From Phenylobacterium sp. (GTDB lineage: Bacteria; Pseudomonadota; Alphaproteobacteria; Caulobacterales; Caulobacteraceae), in the NCBI RefSeq assembly GCF_004799515.1, contig NZ_SSMX01000055.1, forward strand, positions 1 through 64,000: a DNA stretch of 64,000 nt, written 5' to 3'. The notes under the pieces were generated by a model. That model was not told the origin of the DNA. It did not search any database and was given only the letters and a program-made list of their open reading frames with translations. Positions 1 to 7,849 of this stretch are shown here, piece after piece; position 1 is the stretch's first letter, and the number at the start of each line of letters is the position of its first letter. A program made the translations under genes and the position numbers.

Positions 1-1156
1 CCGGCGCGCCACCGTCAACCGAGACCCGGAACAGGTGGCGGCGCTGGTTGTCGTCGGGGTCCTTGCCGGTGTTGGCGGAGTAGACGATGGCCTTGCCGTC
101 TCGGCTTGCGGCGATGTGCTCGACCATGAAGGCGCCGGGTGTCAGCAGCCTGGCCTCGCCGCCCGCCGCCGGGACAGCATAGAGGTGCGGCCAGTTGTCG
201 GCCTCTGAAAGGAAGGTCAGCGCGCCGTTTCCAGCCCAGGCCAGGTTCGCCTGCCCCGCCACGTCCGGATAGGAACCATGCAGGGTGTCCGGGCTCTTCC
301 AGACCCGATGGCCCGCCGCGGTCGCCACCTCCGCCGTCCAGATCGCCCAGGGGCGCGGCTCGCGGGCGAGGATCGGCTGCGGCGCGCCGCCACGGCCGGG
401 CTGGCGGGTGTAGGCGATGCGCGTCCCGTCCGGCGACCAGACCGGCTCGCGGTCGATCCCCGTGGAGGGCGCAAGCCATTCGATCGGCTGGGTCTCGCCG
501 GAGAAGATGCCGACGAAGCCATGGTCGCCGTCGCGCAGGGAAGAGAAGGCGAGCTTCGAGCCGTCCGGCGACCAAGCGAGCTCGCTATCCTTGCCGCGGT
601 CGAAGAACAGCTTCTTGGCGCCCGTTCCGTCCAGCTTGGCGGTCCAGACCGCGCCGTCCTTCACATAGGCCAGCTCGCCGCGCGCGGAGACCGCCGGCTC
701 GTCGCCCTCGACGATCTTCGCCGCGGGCCGGGCTCCGGTCGGGTCGGCCAGCCAAAGCGTCACCTTGGGCTCGGCCGGCCCGCCCGCGGGATCGGGCGCC
801 AAGTTGCCGGCCGCCGGCCAGTTGGCGTCATGGTCGCCGCCGCGCACGAAGACCAGGGTCTTGCCGTCCGGCGAGAAGGTGAGCCCCGTCAACTCCTGGC
901 CGTCGTCCTCGGTGAACTGCGTCACCGGCTTCGGCGTGAAGTCCGGCCCCTCGGCGGCCCAGACGTTGCGAACGCCCTTGACGTCGCGCACCCAGGCGAT
1001 GCGGTCGGCGTTTTGCGCGCTGACCAGGCCGAGGGTGAAGGGATAGGCGATGGCGTCCCGAACGCTGAAGCCATCCATCGCCGGCGCGGGTGCGGCGTGC
1101 GCGGCGGCCGCGCGCAGGACGCTCGCGGCGGCGGCCGCCATCAGAAACGCTTTCAT
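1..1156 (-). CDS. S9-family peptidase (DPP IV / acylaminoacyl-peptidase type), N-terminal part
   Basis: The gene starts at 1156 and is open to the left edge, giving 385 residues of a longer protein. A signal peptide of about 22 residues (MKAFLMAAAAASVLRAAAAHA) is followed by WD40/TolB-like beta-propeller repeats with the recurring SPDG motif (for example LTFSPDGKTLVF, LAWSPDGSKLAF, PVWSPDGTRIAY). This is the substrate-gating propeller of prolyl-oligopeptidase-type serine peptidases; the alpha/beta-hydrolase catalytic domain must lie beyond the edge. It is probably periplasmic. An AAGGGGG ribosome site precedes the ATG. It follows the acyl-CoA dehydrogenase by 27 bases on the same strand. A TolB-like propeller protein without a peptidase domain cannot be excluded because the C-terminus is missing. 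Confidence 0.8.
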   Translation of the reverse strand, partial: MKAFLMAAAAASVLRAAAAHAAPAPAMDGFSVRDAIAYPFTLGLVSAQNADRIAWVRDVKGVRNVWAAEGPDFTPKPVTQFTEDDGQELTGLTFSPDGKTLVFVRGGDHDANWPAAGNLAPDPAGGPAEPKVTLWLADPTGARPAAKIVEGDEPAVSARGELAYVKDGAVWTAKLDGTGAKKLFFDRGKDSELAWSPDGSKLAFSSLRDGDHGFVGIFSGETQPIEWLAPSTGIDREPVWSPDGTRIAYTRQPGRGGAPQPILAREPRPWAIWTAEVATAAGHRVWKSPDTLHGSYPDVAGQANLAWAGNGALTFLSEADNWPHLYAVPAAGGEARLLTPGAFMVEHIAASRDGKAIVYSANTGKDPDDNQRRHLFRVSVDGGAP

Positions 1157-1183
1157 CCAGAAATCCCCCTTACGTCTTGAACC

Positions 1184-2353
1184 TCAATAGCTCTTCGGCT
1201 GGCCCAGCACGCGCTCGGCGATGAAGTTGAACACCATCTCGCGGCTGATCGGCGCCAGGCGGGCGATCATCGACTCGCGGAAGTAGCGCTCCACGTCGAA
1301 CTCCTTGGCGTAGCCCATGCCGCCCAGGGTGAAGATGGCGGTTTCGCAGGCATGGAAACCCGCCTCGCCGCCCAGGTATTTGGCGGCGTTGGCCTCGGCT
1401 CCGCAGTCCTGGCCGGCGTCGAACAGGGCCGCAGCCCTAAACGCCATCAGATTGGCCGCCTCCAGCTCGATCCAGGCGCGAGCCAGCGGGTGCGCCACGC
1501 CCTGGTTCTGGCCGATCGGCCGGTCGAAGACGATCCGCTCCTTGGCGTAGGCGCTGGCCCGCTTCAGCGCCGCGCGGCCCAGGCCCACGGCCTCGGCGCC
1601 GAACAGCACCCGCTCGGGGTTCAGCCCCTCCAGCAGGTAGTAGAAGCCGCGCCCTTCCTCGCCGACCAGGTCCTCGGCCGGGACCGGCAGGTTGTCGATG
1701 AACACCGAGTTGGACTCCACCGCCTTGCGGCCCATCTTGGGGATCGGCGTGGCCGTGATCCGGCTGCGGTCGAAGTCGGTGTAGAAGAGGCTGAGGCCCT
1801 CGGTGGCCTTCTTCACCTGATCTCGCGGCGTGGTGCGGGCGATGATCAGGATCTTGTTCGCCCGCTGGGCGCTGGTCGTCCACACCTTGCGGCCCGAGAG
1901 CACATAGCCGTCGTTGGTGCGGACGGCCTTGGTGGTCAGGCTGGTGGTGTTGAGGCCCGCGTCCGGCTCGGTGATGCCGATGCAGAGCTTGTCCTCGCCG
2001 GAGATCAGCCGCGGGATCGCCCGGCGCTTCATCGCCTCGGACCCGAACTTCGCCACCGGCATGGGGCCGAAGATGTTGAGGTGCAGGGCGCTGGCGCCGG
2101 AGAAACCCGCGCCGCTCTCGGTCACTGCCTGCATGGCGATGGCCGCCTCGGTCAGCCCCAGGCCCGAGCCGCCCAGGTCCACGGGCATGGCCGCGCCCAG
2201 CCAGCCCGCCTCGGCCATCGCCGCCACGAAGTCCTCCGGGAAGACGCCGGTCTCGTCGGTGCGCCGCCAGTAGTCGGCATCGAAGCGGGCGCAGAGGCGC
2301 AAGACGCCCTCGCGGATCGCCTGCTGTTCGTCGGTGAATCCATAGGCCGTCAT
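1184..2353 (-). CDS. Acyl-CoA dehydrogenase
   Basis: 389 residues, the usual length for the family. It catalyses FAD-dependent alpha,beta-dehydrogenation of an acyl-CoA thioester and passes electrons to ETF. Visible family marks are the N-terminal helical domain, the middle beta domain with CIGITEPDAGLN and GRKVWTTSAQRA (flavin/substrate contacts), and the C-terminal helical domain with the GGMGYAKEFDVERYFRES region that normally ends the active-site section. Its ATG overlaps the stop of the upstream FAD oxidoreductase by 4 bases, so the two are translationally coupled. The preferred acyl chain cannot be read from sequence. The neighbouring diiron protein and oxidoreductase suggest catabolism of an unusual acid rather than ordinary fatty acids; that is inference. 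Confidence 0.92.
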   Translation of the reverse strand: MTAYGFTDEQQAIREGVLRLCARFDADYWRRTDETGVFPEDFVAAMAEAGWLGAAMPVDLGGSGLGLTEAAIAMQAVTESGAGFSGASALHLNIFGPMPVAKFGSEAMKRRAIPRLISGEDKLCIGITEPDAGLNTTSLTTKAVRTNDGYVLSGRKVWTTSAQRANKILIIARTTPRDQVKKATEGLSLFYTDFDRSRITATPIPKMGRKAVESNSVFIDNLPVPAEDLVGEEGRGFYYLLEGLNPERVLFGAEAVGLGRAALKRASAYAKERIVFDRPIGQNQGVAHPLARAWIELEAANLMAFRAAALFDAGQDCGAEANAAKYLGGEAGFHACETAIFTLGGMGYAKEFDVERYFRESMIARLAPISREMVFNFIAERVLGQPKSY

Positions 2354-3375
2354 GCCGTCTCCCCGGCGGCGAACCTCGCAGGATCGAGCCGCGCCGCATA
2401 GGGGCCGGGATCGCGTCCCGTGACGTGGGCCGTCACCACCTGGGCGACGAGCGGCGCGAGCAGCCAGCCGTTGCGCCGCGCCCCCGCCGCCACGATCACG
2501 CCCGGCTCCCGCGAAGGGCCGACCAGGGGCAAGCCGTCCGGGGTCGCGGCGCGTACGCCTGCGGATATCTCGAAAGCGGCCCCGGCGAGCCCGGGCAACA
2601 GGGCCTCGCCCGCGCGGACCAGGGGCGCGGCGCTCGTCCGGTCGACCGCAGTGTCGGCGCGGCCGGCCTCCATGGTGGCGCCGAGGGCCAAGCCGCCCTC
2701 ACCCGGAACCGCGTACGCGCCCTCGCTGCGTAGGCTGACCGCCCCGCCGCGCACACCGGGGTAGCGCAGGATCTGGCCCTTGATCGGGGCCAGGCGGGAG
2801 AGCTCCGGCGCCAGGTCCCGTGCCGCGCCGGTCGCCGCCACCAGCCAGTCCGCCGCGCCGCGCTCGCGCACCGTCTCGGCCCGGAACTGGACGCCCGCCG
2901 CCTGCGCCGCAGCGCGCAGGGCCGCCAGCGCGGCGCGCGGCTCCAGCCGCCAGTCCTCGCGCACCAGTAGAGCCCGCAGGCCCGGCGCGACGCCTGGGGT
3001 CATCTCGTCCAGCATCGTCCGGGGCAGCTCCACGCCGCGCAGGCCGAAGCCGAGAAGCCGCGCCCGCACCTCGGCGAGCCAGGCCTCCGGCCCCACGGCG
3101 GCGGTCCCTGCCCTATCGAGGATCACGCCCGAGGACGCCGCCAACGCCGGCCAGAGATTGCGCGCCGACAGCAGCAGGGCGAGGTCGGCCTCGCCGCCAC
3201 CGTCAAGCACCACCTCGAACACCGGCGCCAGCATGCCGGCCGCCACCGCCGAGGCCTGCGGCGCGTCCAGGGGATCGCACAGGGTCACCGAACAACCGGC
3301 GTCGGCCAGGGCCAGGGCGCAGCTCAGGCCCAGCGCGCCCGCCCCCGCCACGATCACGCTCGCGCCCCGGCTCAT
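2350..3375 (-). CDS. FAD-dependent amino-acid/amine oxidase-like protein (glycine-oxidase/ThiO fold)
   Basis: 341 residues of the DAO superfamily. The N-terminal Rossmann motif GAGALG lies at residues 11-16 and is followed by an acidic residue binding the FAD ribose (VTLCD). The C-terminal half contains the flavin-contacting segments GVRAATPDGLPLVGPS and AGARRNGWLLAPLVA. Relatives oxidise glycine, sarcosine or other amines with O2. ThiO of thiamine synthesis is the nearest well-known relative by overall layout, but no thiamine gene (thiG, thiS, thiE) is nearby. The coupled acyl-CoA dehydrogenase and upstream diiron protein argue for a catabolic role. The start is 70 bases downstream of the diiron gene stop. 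Family assignment is firm; the substrate is unknown. Confidence 0.82.
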   Translation of the reverse strand: MSRGASVIVAGAGALGLSCALALADAGCSVTLCDPLDAPQASAVAAGMLAPVFEVVLDGGGEADLALLLSARNLWPALAASSGVILDRAGTAAVGPEAWLAEVRARLLGFGLRGVELPRTMLDEMTPGVAPGLRALLVREDWRLEPRAALAALRAAAQAAGVQFRAETVRERGAADWLVAATGAARDLAPELSRLAPIKGQILRYPGVRGGAVSLRSEGAYAVPGEGGLALGATMEAGRADTAVDRTSAAPLVRAGEALLPGLAGAAFEISAGVRAATPDGLPLVGPSREPGVIVAAGARRNGWLLAPLVAQVVTAHVTGRDPGPYAARLDPARFAAGETA

Positions 3376-3445
3376 GCCCCTAACGAGCCGTCCGCCGTCG
3401 GAAAATCAAGCGGAACCCGCGCCGCGAAGATTGGGCCGTCCGCGC

Positions 3446-4573
3446 CTATTCGGCGGCGAGGCTGACCGTCCGGGCGCGGTCCTTGAAGTTGATCTCCTGG
3501 AGGTACTTGATGCCCGCCTCGGCGATGTCGTCGCCGACCATCTTGTCGCCCTCGGCCTTCAGCTCGTCCATGTCGACGTAGGTGGCGTAGAAGGCCCGCG
3601 TGCGGTCGGTGATCAGGCCGGCGTTGAACAGGGTCTTGATCAGCACACGGAAGATGTTGGTCTGACTCTTCAGCCGCTCGCGCCGCGCGTCGTCGTTCTG
3701 GATGATCTCGCGCACCCCGGCCAGCACCAGGTCCGGGTCCATGCCGAAGTCGCGGTAGACGCCCGCCTGCTGCACCGGATTGCCCATGTTGAACAGCAGG
3801 GACTGGAAGCAGTGGGCGGCCCAGTCCTCGACCGTCTCGCGCTCCTCCTGGGTCATCCTGGGGATGGTGCGGTCGGCCCAGATCTTCCCGAACTTGTGGT
3901 GGAAGGCCTCGTCGGTCATCACCAGCTGGAACAGCTGCCGGGCCAGCGGGTCGCGGTTGTACTGGAAGCCGGTGGCGAAGGCCCCCATGGCCAGGCCCTC
4001 CACCAGCATCTGCATGCCGATGATCTTTTTGTAGACCTCGGGCGCGGCAATGATGTCGACTAGCAGTTGCTGCAGCACCGCCCCGCACGGCCGCGGCCGG
4101 CCCCAGCGGGCCTTGATGTAGCGGGCGAAAGCGGTGACGTGGCGGGCTTCCTCGCGGGTCTGGTTGGCGGCGTATTCCTGCGCGCCCTGGTCCTTCAGCA
4201 CATGGCAGAGGCTGGCCGAGAGGTTCAGCGCGCCCTGCTCGCCGTGCAGGATCGAGGAGAAGTTCCAAAGCGACATCTCGTTGATGAACCGGGCCTTCTG
4301 GCCGGTCTTCTCCAGATGGTTCAGCACATAGGGCACGCCAAGGCTCAGCACCTGGTCGTCGGGCAGCAGGGGATCGTTCTCCATGTCCCAGGGGGCGGAG
4401 AAGTCGATGTACTTGGCGTCCAGCGGATCCCAGAAATGGTCGTGGGTCGCCGAGATGATCTTGTCGAAGGCGGTGGAACGGGCGTTGTAGCGGTCAAGCT
4501 CCAGCATGGATTCGAAGTCGTTGGGCGCGACGGCGTCGTACAGGATATCCTTGGTGATATTGCCGTCGGCCAT
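3446..4573 (-). CDS. Ferritin-like diiron protein of unknown substrate
   Basis: 375 residues, soluble, preceded by a GGAGG site. The spacing of acidic and histidine residues fits a carboxylate-bridged diiron four-helix bundle: Glu112 (HGEQGAL), Glu141/142 with His145 (EEARH), Glu192 (LVEGLA), and Glu222 with His225/226 (DEAFHH). The pattern E, ExxH, E, ExxH is that of ferritin-like oxygenases, desaturases and N-oxygenases such as AurF. It is longer than ferritin or rubrerythrin and has no haem or Rieske motif. It heads a minus-strand cluster with an FAD oxidoreductase and an acyl-CoA dehydrogenase and is divergent from a crotonase. A hydroxylase, desaturase or N-oxygenase role is inferred; the substrate cannot be assigned. 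Confidence 0.78.
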   Translation of the reverse strand: MADGNITKDILYDAVAPNDFESMLELDRYNARSTAFDKIISATHDHFWDPLDAKYIDFSAPWDMENDPLLPDDQVLSLGVPYVLNHLEKTGQKARFINEMSLWNFSSILHGEQGALNLSASLCHVLKDQGAQEYAANQTREEARHVTAFARYIKARWGRPRPCGAVLQQLLVDIIAAPEVYKKIIGMQMLVEGLAMGAFATGFQYNRDPLARQLFQLVMTDEAFHHKFGKIWADRTIPRMTQEERETVEDWAAHCFQSLLFNMGNPVQQAGVYRDFGMDPDLVLAGVREIIQNDDARRERLKSQTNIFRVLIKTLFNAGLITDRTRAFYATYVDMDELKAEGDKMVGDDIAEAGIKYLQEINFKDRARTVSLAAE

Positions 4574-4631
4574 GGTGTTTCCTCCGTCCTTCTGGTTGGT
4601 GGCAGGAGAGCACCAAACGGCTAACTGAACA

Positions 4632-5420
4632 ATGATCCCTCACGTCACGGTTCGTTACGAGCAGCACGCGCGCGGGCGCATCGCCTTCGTCTGCGTCGAC
4701 AACCCGGCCAAGCTGAACAGCCTCACCTCAGCGGTGATGGGCCAGTTCACCGACCTGTTCCACGGCCTGGCCGCGGACCTGGCCCTGCGCGCAGTCGTGC
4801 TCACCGGCGCGGGCGACAAGGCCTTCATCGGCGGGGCCAATATCGACGAGATGGCGGGGCTCTCCGGGCCCAAGGCCGCGCGCGCCTTCATCGAAAAGGT
4901 GCACGGCTGCTGCCGGGCGATCCGCGACACGCCGGCGCCGGTGATCGCGGCGATCAACGGCTGGTGCCTGGGCGCGGGCCTGGAGGTCGCCGCGGCCTGC
5001 GACATGCGCCTGGCGGCGGAGGGCGCGCAGTTTGGCATGCCGGAGGTGAAGCTGGGCCTGCCCTCGGTGGTGGAGGCCGCGCTGCTGCCCTCGCTGATCG
5101 GCTGGGGCCGCACCCGGCGCATCCTGATGACCGGCGAGACCTTCGGCGCGGCCGAGGCCCTGGCCTGGGGCCTGGTGGAGGAGACCCATCCGCCGGCCCT
5201 GCTGTTCGCCGCCGTGGAAGACCTGCTGGACAAGCTGCTGGAGGCCGAGCCGCGCGCGGTGCAGATCCAGAAGGCGCTGATCCGCGCCTGGGAGGACCTG
5301 TCGCCGACCGAGGCCATCGCCGCCGGCGTCGACGCCTTCGAGGACGCCTGGACCGGCGATGAGCCCAAGACCGCCCTGACCCGCTTCCTGGCCGCACGGG
5401 CGGCGGCGAAGAAGGGCTAG
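4632..5420 (+). CDS. Enoyl-CoA hydratase/isomerase family protein (crotonase)
   Basis: 262 residues. Crotonase-fold marks are the first oxyanion-hole segment with the CoA-binding GGANIDEM loop, the second oxyanion segment NGWCLGAGLEVAAACDMRLA, and FGMPEVKLGLPS, which carries the Glu that acts as acid/base in true hydratases. The C-terminal helices (AVQIQKALIRAWED) match the trimerisation region. It probably hydrates or isomerises an enoyl-CoA. It is divergent from the diiron protein across a 58-base spacer that holds the hexamer inverted repeat TTGGTG/CACCAA (4596-4601, 4611-4616). Its stop overlaps that of the LysR gene on the other strand through a shared CTAG. Confidence 0.9.
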   Translation: MIPHVTVRYEQHARGRIAFVCVDNPAKLNSLTSAVMGQFTDLFHGLAADLALRAVVLTGAGDKAFIGGANIDEMAGLSGPKAARAFIEKVHGCCRAIRDTPAPVIAAINGWCLGAGLEVAAACDMRLAAEGAQFGMPEVKLGLPSVVEAALLPSLIGWGRTRRILMTGETFGAAEALAWGLVEETHPPALLFAAVEDLLDKLLEAEPRAVQIQKALIRAWEDLSPTEAIAAGVDAFEDAWTGDEPKTALTRFLAARAAAKKG

Positions 5421-6382
5421 GCGCCGGCGCCCGTCTTCGCCTCGCCCCAGCCCAGGTGCCAGTCGGGCTCACCGGCGTAGCGCTGCGCCAGGAAGTCCAC
5501 GAAGGCCCGCACCTTGGCCGCCAGGTGGCGGGCGTGCGGATAGACCGCGTGCACATGGATCACCTGCGGCTCGTAGGCGCAGAGCAGCGGGATCAGCCGC
5601 CCGGCGCGCAGGTCGTCGGCCGCCGCGAAGGCCGGGGTCCGCGTGATCCCAAGCCCGCGCCGCGCCGCCGCCACGCAGGCGTCGGCGCCGCCGAACTTCA
5701 GCCGGCCCTGCACCCGCACCTCATAGTGATCGCCCTGGCCGTCGTAGCTCCAGATCGTGGGGTCGCGCATGTTGTTGTCGAGGATCGCCTCGTGCCTGGC
5801 CAAGTCGCCCGGCGTCGCCGGCGCGCCGGCCCCCTGCAGATAGTCGGGCGAGGCGCAGGTGATCATCCTGACCGCCGCCAGCTTGCGCGCGATCACCGAG
5901 GAATCGGCCAGCAGGCCGATCCGCACGCCGACGTCGAAGCCTTCCTCCACCAGATTGACCATCCGGTCGGTCGCGGAGACGTCCAGCGAGACCTCCGGAT
6001 AGGCTGCCGCAAAGTCGAGCAGGGCCGGCGTCAGCTGGTTGACGCCGAAGGAGACCGGCGCGGAGACCTTCAGGAGGCCGCGCGGCCCGCTCTGGTCGCG
6101 CACCGAGCTCTCCAGGGTCTCGAAGTCGTCCAGCAGGGCCCGCGCGCGCTCCAGATAGGCGCGGCCGGTGTCGGTGAGCGAAACGTCGCGGGTGGTGCGG
6201 TTCAGTAACCGCGCGCCCAGCCGGTTCTCCAGCCGCGCCACCAGCTTGGAGACCTGGGCGCTGGAGACCCCCAGCCGCCGCGCGCCTTGCGTGAAGCTGC
6301 GCGCGTCGGCCACCGCGGCGAAGGCGCTGATCTCGTCAAACCGATCCAAGACAGCCTCAAATTCGTTCCTTATCGGAAACAT
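5417..6382 (-). CDS. LysR-family transcriptional regulator
   Basis: 321 residues from the ATG at 6382; a TTG at 6349 giving a protein starting MDRFDEISAF is an attractive alternative because many LysR proteins begin that way. The N-terminal winged helix-turn-helix has the family signature (ARSFTQGARRLGVSSAQVSKLVARLE, then LLNRTTR). The rest is the periplasmic-binding-protein-like effector domain. It is divergently transcribed from the FMN reductase/dioxygenase pair and most likely controls that pair and itself through the 79-base spacer, which contains inverted repeats. The effector is unknown. The stop shares a CTAG with the convergent crotonase. In-frame extension further upstream would run through the divergent promoter and the reductase gene and was rejected. 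Confidence 0.9.
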   Translation of the reverse strand: MFPIRNEFEAVLDRFDEISAFAAVADARSFTQGARRLGVSSAQVSKLVARLENRLGARLLNRTTRDVSLTDTGRAYLERARALLDDFETLESSVRDQSGPRGLLKVSAPVSFGVNQLTPALLDFAAAYPEVSLDVSATDRMVNLVEEGFDVGVRIGLLADSSVIARKLAAVRMITCASPDYLQGAGAPATPGDLARHEAILDNNMRDPTIWSYDGQGDHYEVRVQGRLKFGGADACVAAARRGLGITRTPAFAAADDLRAGRLIPLLCAYEPQVIHVHAVYPHARHLAAKVRAFVDFLAQRYAGEPDWHLGWGEAKTGAGA

Positions 6383-6388
6383 ACTTAT

Positions 6389-6446
6389 GCGAACGGCCCG
6401 GATTATCAACGCTTCAGGGTTGGCGCATCTGTCCGTTCGCCAACCC
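6389..6446. promoter_or_regulatory. Divergent operator region with two nested inverted repeats
   Basis: Between the LysR gene and the FMN reductase. GCGAACGG at 6389-6396 is mirrored exactly by CCGTTCGC at 6433-6440 (centres 44 bases apart, about four helical turns). GGGTTGGCG at 6417-6425 is mirrored exactly by CGCCAACCC at 6438-6446 with a 12-base loop, just before the AAGGAG ribosome site at 6448-6453. LysR tetramers bind extended dyads in such spacers. The second repeat could also form an RNA hairpin in the leader. Binding by the adjacent LysR is inference. Confidence 0.5.
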
Positions 6447-6461
6447 CAAGGAGCGTGTCCC

Positions 6462-7019
6462 ATGGCCCAAAACCGCACCGTCGCCGTCATCGTCGGCAGC
6501 CTCCGCAAAGAGTCCTTCAGCCGTAAGCTCGCCAAGGCGATCGCCGCCGTCGCGCCCGCCAACCTGACCTTCGACTTCGTCGAGATCGGCCAGCTGCCGT
6601 TCTTCAACCAGGATCTGGAACAGACCCCGCCGCAGGAGTGGGTCGACTTCCGCGACAAGGTGCGCGCCGCCGACGCGGTGCTGTTCGTTACGCCGGAGTA
6701 CAACCGCTCGATCCCCGGCGTGCTGAAGAACGCGATCGATGTGGGCTCGCGCCCCTACGGCCACAGCGTCTGGAACGGCAAGCCGTCGGCGGTGGTCAGC
6801 AATTCGCCCGGCGCCATCGGCGGCTTCGGCGCCTATCACCATCTGCGCCAGTCGATGGTGTTCCTGAACATGCCGACGGTGAACCAGCCGGAGACCTATG
6901 TCGGCGGCGTCGCCTCCCTGTTCGATGAGAACGGCGAACTCGCCAATGAGGCCTCGCGCGAGTTCCTGACCGGCTTCGCCCAGACCTTCGCCGACGGCAT
7001 CGACAGGCACCTGACCTAA
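6462..7019 (+). CDS. NADPH-dependent FMN reductase
   Basis: 185 residues with the flavodoxin-like fold of the FMN_red family. The phosphate-binding loop is GSLRKESFSRKLA, and the second signature is TPEYNRSIPGVLKNAIDVGSRP, typical of quinone/chromate/azo reductases that use bound FMN. It reduces quinones or flavins with NAD(P)H in the cytoplasm. The start is fixed by AAGGAG at 6448-6453, nine bases before the ATG. It is divergent from the LysR gene and followed after 5 bases by the dioxygenase, so the two form an operon. A role in detoxifying quinones or supplying reduced flavin is plausible; the physiological substrate is not determined by the sequence. Confidence 0.88.
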   Translation: MAQNRTVAVIVGSLRKESFSRKLAKAIAAVAPANLTFDFVEIGQLPFFNQDLEQTPPQEWVDFRDKVRAADAVLFVTPEYNRSIPGVLKNAIDVGSRPYGHSVWNGKPSAVVSNSPGAIGGFGAYHHLRQSMVFLNMPTVNQPETYVGGVASLFDENGELANEASREFLTGFAQTFADGIDRHLT

Positions 7020-7024
7020 CGGCC

Positions 7025-7849
7025 ATGACCCTGCCCACCGTCTTCATCCCGCATGGCGCGGGGCCCTGCTTCTTCATGGACTGGACCCGCGGACCGGCGG
7101 ACACCTGGGACAAGACCGCCGCCTGGCTCAAAGGCCTGGTGGCGGACCTGCCCGAGCGGCCCAAGGCGATCCTGGTGGTCTCCGGACACTGGGAGGAGCC
7201 GGTTTTCACCGTCGGCGCTTCGCCGAAACCGCCGATGCTGTTCGACTACTACGGCTTTCCGGAGGAGACCTACCGCCTCCGCTTCGACGCGCCGGGGTCG
7301 CCGGCGCTGGCGGCGCGGGTGCGCGAGCTCCTCGGCGCGGCCGGCTTCCCGACGGCGCAGGACGACCGGCGCGGCTACGACCACGGGGTCTTCGTGCCGC
7401 TGCTGCTCTCGATTCCGGACGCCGATATCCCGGTGGTGCAGCTCTCCCTGCGCCACGATCTCGACCCACGGGCGCACCTGGCCGCCGGCCGGGCGCTCGC
7501 GCCCCTGCGCGACGAGGGCGTGCTGATCCTGGGTTCGGGGATGAGCTGGCACAACATGCGCGGCTTCTCCCCGGCCTTCACCGCCAAGTCGCAGGCCTTC
7601 GACGCTTGGCTGGAGCGCGCCGTGACAGATCCCGCCACCCGCGACGAGGCCTTGAGCCATTGGACCGACGGCCCCCACGCCCGCGAGGCCCATCCGCGCG
7701 AAGAACACCTGGTGCCCCTGTTCGTGGCCGCCGGCGCGGCCGAGGGCGAGCCCGGCCGCCTGGCCTTCCGCGACATCGCCATGGACGTGACGATCAGCGG
7801 CTACGCCTTCGGGGAACGCGGCCTGGCGCCCGACGCTCAGGGCAGGTAG
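7025..7849 (+). CDS. DODA-type extradiol aromatic ring-opening dioxygenase (LigB superfamily)
   Basis: 274 residues, the normal length for the 4,5-DOPA-dioxygenase/YgiD family. Metal and catalytic histidines are visible at His10 (FIPHGAGPC), His55 (VSGHWEE), His120 (GYDHGVFVPL) and in the C-terminal REEHLVPLF segment. These enzymes use a single divalent metal ion to open catechol-type rings with O2. Co-transcription with a quinone/flavin reductase under a LysR regulator fits a catechol or quinone response operon. The end overlaps by 13 bases the convergent epimerase gene. Whether it cleaves DOPA-like, caffeate-like or other catechols cannot be told. Confidence 0.88.
   Translation: MTLPTVFIPHGAGPCFFMDWTRGPADTWDKTAAWLKGLVADLPERPKAILVVSGHWEEPVFTVGASPKPPMLFDYYGFPEETYRLRFDAPGSPALAARVRELLGAAGFPTAQDDRRGYDHGVFVPLLLSIPDADIPVVQLSLRHDLDPRAHLAAGRALAPLRDEGVLILGSGMSWHNMRGFSPAFTAKSQAFDAWLERAVTDPATRDEALSHWTDGPHAREAHPREEHLVPLFVAAGAAEGEPGRLAFRDIAMDVTISGYAFGERGLAPDAQGR

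Noticed and set aside
2350..3375. ThiO of thiamine biosynthesis
   Set aside because: No thiamine gene lies nearby and the gene is coupled to an acyl-CoA dehydrogenase, so a specific ThiO label would overstate the evidence.
4596..4616. TTGGTG/CACCAA inverted repeat between the diiron and crotonase genes as an operator
   Set aside because: Only a 6-base repeat with no other support; kept as a remark in the crotonase entry, not as a site.
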